From Campylobacterales bacterium (GTDB lineage Bacteria; Campylobacterota; Campylobacteria; Campylobacterales; JALSKU01), in NCBI GenBank assembly GCA_027038235.1, contig JALVXV010000015.1, forward strand, positions 1 to 20,077: DNA of 20,077 bases, in the 5' to 3' direction. Within the stretch, counting starts at the first letter, position 1, and each line of letters opens with the position of its first letter. The translations under genes were made by a program, and so were the position numbers. The notes under the pieces were generated by a model that did not search any database, was not told the DNA's origin, and saw only the letters and a list, made by a program, of their open reading frames with translations. Below are positions 13,559 to 20,077 of the stretch, one piece after another.

Positions 13559-14790
13559 TCTCTCTCCTTATTGGGGTTTATACCTCTTCCTGCTAAATAA
13601 CCACTCATCCAAGCAAAAGCTAAGTTGTATCCACCTCTTTTGCCTACTATGTCTAAACTCTCACCTAAAAAATATAAATTTTTTACCAATTTTGATTCTA
13701 AACTTTTTGGATCTATTTGAAGTGTATCTATACCTCCACCACAAACTTCTGCATACTCATATCCATGGGTATCTTTTATGGAGTATCTACAATCCTTTAT
13801 AGCATATACACTCTTTTTGATATCTTTTAGGCTCAAATCTTTCATTTTTTTACTCTTAAAACCTAGCTTAAAAGAGATATTGTTTGCCACTTTTTGAGGC
13901 AAAAGACCTAGAAGTATCGTCTCAAAACTGCTATTTGGATTGTTTTTGCAACTCTTTATCAATATTGATTGTAACATTTGTACACTAAATTTTGGTAGCA
14001 TATCAATACTTAGTATCACCTCTTTATTTTCAAGCAGAAGTTTTGAAACAAAAGGGGATATATCAAGTATCGCAAATCCACTCAAACCATACCTAGTAAA
14101 CAAAACATCTCCTAAAATCGAAATATCTTTATCTATCTTTGAGTGTAAAGTTACTTTTGCCCATATCTTAACACCTGAAAGCCTTATAACCTCCCTCTCT
14201 TTTGTTTCAAGTTGCACAAGAGATGGATAGCTTGGAAATAGATGATGACCAAATTTTTTTGCAATCTTTTCTCCAAAAGAGTTCCCTCCCAATTTTGATG
14301 CAGCTTTGCTACCAGTTGAGATAAGAACTTTATCATAAAATTTTATACTTTTATCACTCTTTTGAAGCATAAATTTATCTTTTTGTTTTGTGATGTCTAT
14401 TATCTCACTTTTTAAAGATATATTTATCCCCTTTTCATCCAGTTTCTCTTCAAAAATTTTTACTACAGAGGCTGATTCAAATGAACAAGGATATACTTTG
14501 CCATCATCTTGCACACTCAAATAAAGCCCCATATTGTTGCAAAGTTTTTCAAATTTGAAAAAGTCAAACTCTCTTAATCCATACTCTAAAAAGTCTAAAT
14601 TATTTCCAAAGTAGTCATATTTGGTAATATTTCTATTTGTAATATTACATCTTCCATTTCCAGAGGCTCTTATCTTTTTGGCAATAGAGCTATTTTTTTC
14701 ATACAGATCTATGCTATTGTTTTTATTTTTTGCTACCATTGCAGCCATTATTCCACTAGCTCCAGCTCCTATGATAGCGATCTTTTCCAC
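13555..14790 (-). CDS. BaiN/HI0933-family FAD-dependent flavoprotein
   Basis: 411 residues. FAD-binding Rossmann motif IIGAGASG (6-13) and Glu at the end of the second strand (DLYEK), the family block SGNGRCNITN (43-52), and the C-terminal FAD-contact blocks CGGGIDT, YFLGESLD and GGYNLAFAWMSG (about 388-399). HI0933-like proteins are flavoprotein oxidoreductases without an agreed general substrate; BaiN is a bile-acid reductase in gut clostridia, a role not implied here. The start is GTG at 14790, directly after the TAG of the TPR gene, so no spacer remains and coupling is likely; the SD (AAAGAGAAG) lies within that gene's end. Confidence 0.93.
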   Translation of the reverse strand: MEKIAIIGAGASGIMAAMVAKNKNNSIDLYEKNSSIAKKIRASGNGRCNITNRNITKYDYFGNNLDFLEYGLREFDFFKFEKLCNNMGLYLSVQDDGKVYPCSFESASVVKIFEEKLDEKGINISLKSEIIDITKQKDKFMLQKSDKSIKFYDKVLISTGSKAASKLGGNSFGEKIAKKFGHHLFPSYPSLVQLETKEREVIRLSGVKIWAKVTLHSKIDKDISILGDVLFTRYGLSGFAILDISPFVSKLLLENKEVILSIDMLPKFSVQMLQSILIKSCKNNPNSSFETILLGLLPQKVANNISFKLGFKSKKMKDLSLKDIKKSVYAIKDCRYSIKDTHGYEYAEVCGGGIDTLQIDPKSLESKLVKNLYFLGESLDIVGKRGGYNLAFAWMSGYLAGRGINPNKERD

Positions 14791-17100
14791 CTACTTCTCT
14801 TTACTTTTTATCTTAAATGTAAAATATTTTGATATAAAGTTGCTATCTCCTATTTTTGCAAATTGGATTTTAGCTCCTTCTAAATTTTTAACCTCCATAT
14901 ACAAAAGCCCAAGAGCAAGTCTACTCTCAAAATTGTTTGGATCAGTCAATTTAGCAAGTTCAAGTAGTGCTATAGCATTTGCATTATGCTTTGCACCTAT
15001 AGAGGCAACTGATGCTAAAAAGAGTGTATTTGTATCATTTTGTTTATAAGTATCAATTAGCTCATTATATATCGCATAAGCCTCTTCATAGTTAGCAGTA
15101 TATATATCGATATATCCAAGAGCTTGCATGATACCTACAACATCATCATCTTCATTTTGAAGTTGCTGTTCGAGTATATCTCTTATATAGTAAAGCATAC
15201 CTGCGATATGTAGTGTATCTATATAAATCTCTCTAGCAACAACAGGTCCATAAAAAAGAGATCTTAGGTTGGTATCTTTTTTAAGAAAACTTTTTTGAAC
15301 CTCCTTTGCAAAATTTTCTATACTCTTGCCATAAGTTTTTGCACTATCATACAAAAGCTCTGCTATCATATCTTTTGGAAGTTTTGTCTTTAGTGCTAGA
15401 GATTTTTCAATAAAAAGTTTTCTTGAGTTTAAATTTTTTGCAACGATAGCATCAAATATGAGATGTAGCGGTTTATTAGAGTTATCCATTTCAGCAAAAT
15501 TGAGTGCAGATGTATAGCTATTTTTTGTAAAATCGATTAAAGCATAATAAAATTTTCTCTCTTTTGTTTTATGATCGCTATTTAAATCATTTAAAACCTC
15601 TTCGGTTAGCTTTGTATTGTCCTGGTGTATCAACTCTTTTGTCATAATAGCAAAAATGCCTGATAGATAGTTTTTGCTATTTAGATGATAACTTTTGATA
15701 AAATTTTTATAGGCATTTGTATAATCCCCCATCTGAGCATAGGTAAGTGCTAGGTTATAAAAGAGTATAGCATGATTTGGGTATCTATCTTTTAGTGATT
15801 TAAATATAGCATTTGCTTCAGTTATCTTATATTGAAGTGCCTTTTCTATCCCCTTTGTCATCATTTTGTTGACCTTTGAAATATTGGAGCTTTGAGAGAG
15901 TAAAAGAAGTGCACTTTTTGTCTGATTTAAAGATAGACCAACTCCACCCTTTCTTATGAACTCTATAGTCTGTTTTGCATTAAATACCTTATATGGAGCA
16001 AAATAAAACAAAAGTCCATATACATTTTCTCTCTTTTTTAAAACTTTTTTTTCAAACTCATTTTGTGATAGTTTTAAACTAGTAAGAGATGGTTTTATCT
16101 CTACCTTTATAGGATATATATCTAAAATATTTTTCTTATAATTTAAATTTGCTTGATTAAGATTTTTAGCTGCACTATCAAGAAGACCTAAGTTGATATA
16201 TGATAGTGCCATAGCTATTTTAGATTTGGTAGGCTCTATCTTCATTTGATATGATTTTAAAAAGTGCTTGATAGCTATTGCATACTCTCCAATTTTTGCA
16301 TACAAAAGTCCAAGTGTAAAATCATCTTGCAAATCTCTATTTTTTTCTAAATGGTTTATAGCTTGAAAATAATCACCAAAAAAAGTATCTATCTTTGCTA
16401 AGAGATAGTTTTGATTCTCCTTATAATATTTTGAAGATGGATGTCTTAGGGGTATCAAACTTTCAAAATACTCTCCTTTATAATATTTTATAAGTGCCAT
16501 ATAGTATGTATATAGTGGTGCATTTGCCTCATAAGGTAGATAAATATCAGCTAAAGATATATAGTATTTAAACAATTTTTCATCGCCAAGTCTCAAGGCA
16601 CAAACAGCACTATTTATAGCACTTATACATCTATTTTGTCTATTTTGGATAGCCTTTTTAAAGTACTTAATAGCTTCTAAATATTTTTTCTCCTTCATTT
16701 TAGCTACACCTATATTGTAGTTTGAAATAGACTCATTGTATGTAGCAATCTCCTCATAAAGCTTTAATGCCTCTTGTTTATCGCCCTTTTTATACAAAAG
16801 ATTGGCTTTTTTTATGAGATGATCTAGCTTTAAAGATGGAAATTTCAATGAACTCTCTTTTTTGATTATCTTCTTTGTAAGTTTTTTTATATTGATATTT
16901 TCTCTATTGTTTGAAGATTTTTTAAGTACAACTGCTAAGATCACAACTACAACTATAAGCAAAAGTGCTAAAGAGACAATTATGATAATATTTTTTTTAC
17001 TTCTCTTAGGAACCTCTTCTTCAGTATTAGTACTACTTTCTTCATCTGTAGTCTCTTCACCCTCTTCAAGGATTATTATATCATCTTGCTCTTCAGCCAT
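14791..17100 (-). CDS. Large TPR protein with a single N-terminal membrane anchor
   Basis: 769 residues. A short acidic cytoplasmic tail (1-35) is followed by one membrane helix (about 38-59) and a long region of tetratricopeptide-like helical pairs (about 88-340 and 430-560, then 700-760; motifs such as ALKLYEEIATYNESISNYNIG and AILFYNLALTYAQMGDYTNAYKNF-type units). TPR arrays dock partner proteins; topology places them in the periplasm if the positive-inside rule holds (RSKK before the helix). Position just after trpS-serS matches Campylobacter Cj0390, which I recall as FlgX, a factor for the flagellar export gate; that identity is a hypothesis from synteny. ATG at 17100, 7 bp after the serS stop. 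Confidence 0.82.
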   Translation of the reverse strand: MAEEQDDIIILEEGEETTDEESSTNTEEEVPKRSKKNIIIIVSLALLLIVVVVILAVVLKKSSNNRENINIKKLTKKIIKKESSLKFPSLKLDHLIKKANLLYKKGDKQEALKLYEEIATYNESISNYNIGVAKMKEKKYLEAIKYFKKAIQNRQNRCISAINSAVCALRLGDEKLFKYYISLADIYLPYEANAPLYTYYMALIKYYKGEYFESLIPLRHPSSKYYKENQNYLLAKIDTFFGDYFQAINHLEKNRDLQDDFTLGLLYAKIGEYAIAIKHFLKSYQMKIEPTKSKIAMALSYINLGLLDSAAKNLNQANLNYKKNILDIYPIKVEIKPSLTSLKLSQNEFEKKVLKKRENVYGLLFYFAPYKVFNAKQTIEFIRKGGVGLSLNQTKSALLLLSQSSNISKVNKMMTKGIEKALQYKITEANAIFKSLKDRYPNHAILFYNLALTYAQMGDYTNAYKNFIKSYHLNSKNYLSGIFAIMTKELIHQDNTKLTEEVLNDLNSDHKTKERKFYYALIDFTKNSYTSALNFAEMDNSNKPLHLIFDAIVAKNLNSRKLFIEKSLALKTKLPKDMIAELLYDSAKTYGKSIENFAKEVQKSFLKKDTNLRSLFYGPVVAREIYIDTLHIAGMLYYIRDILEQQLQNEDDDVVGIMQALGYIDIYTANYEEAYAIYNELIDTYKQNDTNTLFLASVASIGAKHNANAIALLELAKLTDPNNFESRLALGLLYMEVKNLEGAKIQFAKIGDSNFISKYFTFKIKSKEK

Positions 17101-17107
17101 ATCGCCT

Positions 17108-18352
17108 CTATAAGTACTCTTTCAAAACTTCAGGTATAGCTATGGTGCCATCTTCTTGTTGATAATTTTCCATAATAGCTATCAAAGTCCTACCAACTGC
17201 TAGTGATGAACCATTTAGTGTATGAACCAATCTATTTTTTTTACCCTCTTTATATCTTATCTTTGCCCTTCTAGCTTGAAAATCTCTTGTATTTGAAACA
17301 GAGCTTATCTCTCTATATTTTCCTTGACCAGGCAACCAAACCTCAAGATCTATCGTCTTTGTCGCACCAAATCCTAGATCTCCTCCACAAAGCATCACAA
17401 GCCTATGAGGAAGGGCTAAAGAGGTCAAAAGATCACTTGCACACTCTACCATCTTATCAAACACTTCATCACTTTGTTCGGGTTTTGTTATGCTTACAAG
17501 TTCTACCTTATCAAACTGGTGTTGCCTTATGATACCTCTTGTATCTCTTCCTGCACTACCAGCTTCTTTTCTAAAACAGGCACTATAACTTGTCATAAGT
17601 ATTGGCAACTCATCCTCTTTTAATATCTCATCTCTATAGAGATTGGTTAGTGGAACCTCAGCTGTTGGAATGAGATAAAGCTTTTCATCTTCTATCTTAA
17701 AAAGATCATCTTCAAATTTTGGAAGCTGCCCAGTTCCTAGCATGGAATCTTTATTTACTATATATGGCACACATACCTCGCTAAAACCTCTTTTTGTATT
17801 AAAATCAAGCATATAATTTATCAAGGCTCTCTCAAGTTTTGCTGCACCATTTTTAAGCACTGAAAATCTACTCTTTGCTAACTTTACTCCCCTTTTAAAA
17901 TCGATCCAATCAAGCTCTTGAGCCAACTCCCAATGCTCTTTTGGCTCAAAACTAAACTCTTTAGGAGTTAAAACCCTTTTTATCTCTATATTATCCTCTT
18001 CATCTTTTCCTTCAGGTACTTCATCATCAGGGATATTTGGTATATTTAGAGCATACTCTTCAAGCTCCTTTTCAAGCCTATTTACCTCATTTTGCTCAAA
18101 AATGATACTCTCTTTTATCTCATCAAGCTCCTTTTTTAGCTTAGATATATCTTTTTGCTCCTTTTTGTAGATTGGAAATAGTTTACTCTTCTCATTCTTT
18201 TTTGCCTGTAAAGCCTCTAGCTTTGCTCTTTGCTCTTTTAGGGTGATAAAAAGCCTTTTAAGCTCTTTTAAAACATCCTCTTTAAGACCCTTTTTTCTGA
18301 GTTTTTTAGCAATATCTTCAAAATTATTTTGCAAAAGCTTTAAATCTAGCAT
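17108..18352 (-). CDS. serS: Seryl-tRNA synthetase
   Basis: 414 residues. Charges tRNA-Ser (and tRNA-Sec where present) with serine in the cytoplasm. The N-terminal coiled-coil arm (about 27-100, Lys/Glu-rich) binds the long variable arm of the tRNA. Class II catalytic core: TAEVPL (230-235), motif 2 FRKEAGSAGRD (260-270) and motif 3 around NGSSLAVGRTL (380-390). Full length for the family. The ATG at 18352 overlaps the trpS stop by one base (TAATG), so the genes are coupled. Confidence 0.98.
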   Translation of the reverse strand: MLDLKLLQNNFEDIAKKLRKKGLKEDVLKELKRLFITLKEQRAKLEALQAKKNEKSKLFPIYKKEQKDISKLKKELDEIKESIIFEQNEVNRLEKELEEYALNIPNIPDDEVPEGKDEEDNIEIKRVLTPKEFSFEPKEHWELAQELDWIDFKRGVKLAKSRFSVLKNGAAKLERALINYMLDFNTKRGFSEVCVPYIVNKDSMLGTGQLPKFEDDLFKIEDEKLYLIPTAEVPLTNLYRDEILKEDELPILMTSYSACFRKEAGSAGRDTRGIIRQHQFDKVELVSITKPEQSDEVFDKMVECASDLLTSLALPHRLVMLCGGDLGFGATKTIDLEVWLPGQGKYREISSVSNTRDFQARRAKIRYKEGKKNRLVHTLNGSSLAVGRTLIAIMENYQQEDGTIAIPEVLKEYL

Positions 18353-19314
18353 TACAATATCCCCACACTTTCTCTTATGATTTGCATCTTAGCAGTTGCA
18401 ATCTTTCTTGCTTTTTTAGCACCCTCATTAAGAATATCTATCACCTCATCCTTATGAGATAGATAGTACTCTCTTTTTTCTCTTGCATCACTAAAATAGT
18501 CCCAAATCCTATCTTTTAGTGTTGCTTTGAAGTGTCCATATCCCTCTTTACCGCTTTTATATCTCTCTTGAAGTTCTAAAAGTTCATCTTTGTTCATAAA
18601 GAGTTTACAAAGCTTATAAATATTGCAATTTTTCCACTCTTTTGGCTCATGCAATGGAGTTGAATCAGTTACAATCTTTCCTGTTTGCTTTTTTAGCTCC
18701 TTTTGAGTTGTAAAGATATTGATAGTATTTCCATAACTTTTACTCATTTTAGCTCCATCAATTCCTGGAACTGTTGCAACATCTTCATCTATTTTAAACT
18801 CTGGAAGCACAAAGACTTTTCCATGAGTATTATTAAATTTCATTGCTATATCTCTTGTGATTTCGACATGCTGGACTTGATCTTTGCCGACAGGTACTAT
18901 TTGACTATCATAAAGCAATATATCTGCTGCCATCAAAACAGGATAGGAAAAGAGTGCATGATTTGGTACAATGCCCTTTGCAACTTTGTCTTTGTAACTA
19001 TGAGCTCTCTCTAAAAGACCCATAGGAGTATATGAAGATAAAATCCAGTAGAGCTCTACAACCTCTTTTACATCTGATTGTACCCAAAAGGTTGCCCTGT
19101 TTGGGTCTATCCCTAAAGATAGAAAGCTAATAGCTGCATCTATTGTATTGTCTCTGAGTGCTTTTCCATCTTTTAGTGAAGTGAGTGCATGGTAATTTGC
19201 TATAAATATAAATAGATCACTCTTCCCTTGATACTCCAACATCTGCCTGATAGAGCCAAAATAGTTCCCAAGATGTAAAACACCTGATGGTTGAATACCT
19301 GTTAAAACTCTCAT
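18352..19314 (-). CDS. trpS: Tryptophanyl-tRNA synthetase
   Basis: 320 residues. Charges tRNA-Trp. Class I signatures are intact: PSGVLHLGNY (9-18, the HIGH equivalent), VPVGKDQVQHVE (140-151) and KMSKS (189-193). Length is normal for the bacterial enzyme. ATG at 19314 is preceded by AGAGGA. Its promoter TATAAT lies at 19343-19338. It is the first gene of a minus-strand series trpS-serS-TPR-flavoprotein-exporter with overlaps or very short gaps throughout. Confidence 0.98.
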   Translation of the reverse strand: MRVLTGIQPSGVLHLGNYFGSIRQMLEYQGKSDLFIFIANYHALTSLKDGKALRDNTIDAAISFLSLGIDPNRATFWVQSDVKEVVELYWILSSYTPMGLLERAHSYKDKVAKGIVPNHALFSYPVLMAADILLYDSQIVPVGKDQVQHVEITRDIAMKFNNTHGKVFVLPEFKIDEDVATVPGIDGAKMSKSYGNTINIFTTQKELKKQTGKIVTDSTPLHEPKEWKNCNIYKLCKLFMNKDELLELQERYKSGKEGYGHFKATLKDRIWDYFSDAREKREYYLSHKDEVIDILNEGAKKARKIATAKMQIIRESVGIL

Positions 19315-19337
19315 AACAATCCTCTAATTTTTTAGAG

Positions 19338-19343
19338 ATTATA
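19338..19343 (-). promoter_or_regulatory. Promoter of the trpS series (-10)
   Basis: A perfect TATAAT on the minus strand, 23 bp before the trpS ATG. No good -35. A small hairpin CTCTAA/TTAGAG (19322-19337) lies between it and the ATG; the expected transcription start falls inside it, so the hairpin is probably not complete in mRNA. Confidence 0.6.
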
Positions 19344-19392
19344 TCTAAAACTTTTTTAATCAACGATAAGTGCTATTTTAGCAATAGACCAT

Positions 19393-19408
19393 CAAGATAT
19401 ACATCTTG
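19393..19408 (-). terminator. Small hairpin just after the 116-residue gene
   Basis: CAAGAT and ATCTTG form a 6-bp stem with a 4-nt loop directly after the stop codon at 19411. On the minus strand no U-run follows, so termination would be weak; read-through into trpS is possible. Confidence 0.3.
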
Positions 19409-19410
19409 TT

Positions 19411-19761
19411 TTAAAGCAACTCATTTTCTACAATATCAAGCAAAATTTTTGCAATTTCATCAGCTTGTAGGCTACTTCTTATGCCATATAGATCCTCTTC
19501 GCTATCTATAAAATCCTCTATAAATTTAGCACTCTGTATCTTTTGTTTTAAAGTTTTAAAATTTTCTCTACCAATTGCATTTTGCAATCTTTCTGTTATA
19601 TATAATAGATAGTTATATTCACTAGGTTCATAAATATCATCCTCTTGCATATCTTCATCATCATAATTTTCATCTACATTTATAAGATCAAAGATACTCT
19701 CAACAAACTCTTTATCTTCAATCCTTTCAAAAAGTTTAGGGTAAGCCACACTCAAATCCAT
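19411..19761 (-). CDS. Small acidic protein of unknown function
   Basis: 116 residues, not recognised. It has no signal peptide or membrane segment, is strongly acidic with a run of Asp/Glu in the middle (residues about 29-45, NYDDEDMQEDD), and appears mostly helical, with Leu/Ile-rich stretches at both ends. Coding is supported by a good SD (GGAGG, 6 bp before ATG 19761), a promoter-like site upstream and the absence of a competing gene. It lies 96 bp upstream of trpS on the same strand. No cysteine or histidine, which argues against metal binding. Likely cytoplasmic; an adaptor role is only a guess. Confidence 0.75.
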   Translation of the reverse strand: MDLSVAYPKLFERIEDKEFVESIFDLINVDENYDDEDMQEDDIYEPSEYNYLLYITERLQNAIGRENFKTLKQKIQSAKFIEDFIDSEEDLYGIRSSLQADEIAKILLDIVENELL

Positions 19762-19872
19762 AAAACACCTCCAAAAATAAGTAGATTTTCTTTTGTAGTC
19801 ACTATTTTAAGCAATGAAGCATAAACATTATCATACTCCATAAAACCATCGAAAGTTATCTCATGGGATATA

Positions 19873-19878
19873 ATTATA
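19873..19878 (-). promoter_or_regulatory. Promoter-like -10 for the 116-residue gene
   Basis: The minus strand reads TGC-TATAAT (extended -10), 111 bp before the gene's ATG, giving a long leader. The plus strand also holds TATAAT at 19869-19874, overlapping, so orientation is not certain. Confidence 0.45.
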
Positions 19879-20009
19879 GCAATATTTTGCTTAATTAATG
19901 ATCTTTAAACATCCACAAAAAATTAGACTAGCTAAACCGTAAAATTTAGATAAACCCAAATTTTGCAATAGAGTTTGTTGCAGTAGTGCTTATGCTTGAA
20001 GATTAGAGG

Positions 20010-20066
20010 CTTTTAAAAAAGTTGAAGGCTTATCTACATGGTGTTAAGTCGAAACTTTTTTAAAAG
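20010..20066. repeat. Inverted repeat at the right edge
   Basis: CTTTTAAAAAAGTT (20010-20023) and AACTTTTTTAAAAG (20053-20066) are perfect 14-bp inverted copies separated by 29 bp; the match extends imperfectly outward (AGGC versus GGCT). It could be a terminator-like hairpin or an end of a small element continuing past the window. Confidence 0.5.
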
Positions 20067-20077
20067 GCTATAAGTTC

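Larger units (their letters stand above)
19762..20077. other. Right-edge stretch without a convincing gene
   Basis: Beyond the SD and promoter of the 116-residue gene, nothing was recognised. From about 19950 a plus-strand frame reads NPNFAIEFVAVVLMLED, then TAG, then RLLKKLKAYLHGVKSKLF, then TAA; this could be a decayed coding fragment or chance. An inverted repeat lies at 20010-20066. Confidence 0.4.

Noticed and set aside
14621..15049. Plus-strand hydrophobic open frame spanning the flavoprotein/TPR gene junction
   Set aside because: Antisense to two well-supported genes, no SD, and composition expected from the complement of Lys/Glu-rich sequence.
19322..19337. CTCTAA/TTAGAG hairpin as a trpS attenuator
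   Set aside because: The predicted transcription start from TATAAT at 19343-19338 falls within the hairpin, and there is no leader peptide with Trp codons.
19930..20077. tRNA or small RNA gene at the right edge
   Set aside because: No cloverleaf pairing, T-loop GTTCGA or CCA end could be found; the only strong pairing is the A/T-rich inverted repeat.

Overview
The window reads as an AT-rich chromosomal segment of a Campylobacterota (Epsilonproteobacteria) bacterium. Evidence: an IspD-IspF fusion protein; the block mrp / ispDF / HP1021-type orphan regulator / ATP-sulfurylase-like gene / pgpA, which I recall as the order Cj1606-Cj1610 in Campylobacter jejuni; and a trpS-serS-TPR membrane protein cluster that recalls Cj0388-Cj0390. 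No rRNA, tRNA, CRISPR array or intact mobile element is visible. I cannot name the genus; a free-living relative of Sulfurimonas or Sulfurovum is a guess.

Left part (1-6874): an accessory-looking envelope locus. Eight genes run on the minus strand from 6067 to the left edge: an OmpR-type response regulator, its histidine kinase, a secreted Gly/Met/His-rich protein with a DUF1104-like head, a ferritin-like DUF2202 lipoprotein, a second Gly/Met/His-rich protein, a short Ca-binding (TSP type 3) lipoprotein, a membrane-anchored Hsp20 and a CorA metal channel cut by the window edge. A NosL-like, Met/Cys-rich secreted protein diverges from the regulator at 6173. Three promoters (NosL-like, first Gly-rich gene, Hsp20) share a pair of 7-bp direct repeats ending in AC, 10 or 11 bp apart, with the second repeat exactly 10 bp before the -10 box. 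This is what a PhoB/OmpR-type activator site looks like, so the locus may be a small regulon of its own two-component system, perhaps handling periplasmic metal or redox stress. That function is inference.

Right part (6960-19761): conserved housekeeping genes. A bidirectional terminator at 6880-6907 separates the two parts, and CCG/CGG trinucleotides become much rarer to its right. Mrp (Fe-S carrier ATPase) is on the minus strand. On the plus strand follow IspDF (MEP isoprenoid pathway), a phosphorylation-independent HP1021-type regulator, an ATP-sulfurylase homologue with altered catalytic residues, and PgpA (phosphatidylglycerol synthesis), overlapping or closely spaced. Then, all on the minus strand and tightly coupled in transcription order, come trpS, serS, a large TPR membrane protein, a BaiN/HI0933-type flavoprotein and an MsbA-like ABC exporter whose 3' end overlaps that of pgpA. 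A small acidic unknown gene (19411-19761) precedes trpS. The last 316 bases hold a promoter-like site and an inverted repeat but no convincing gene.
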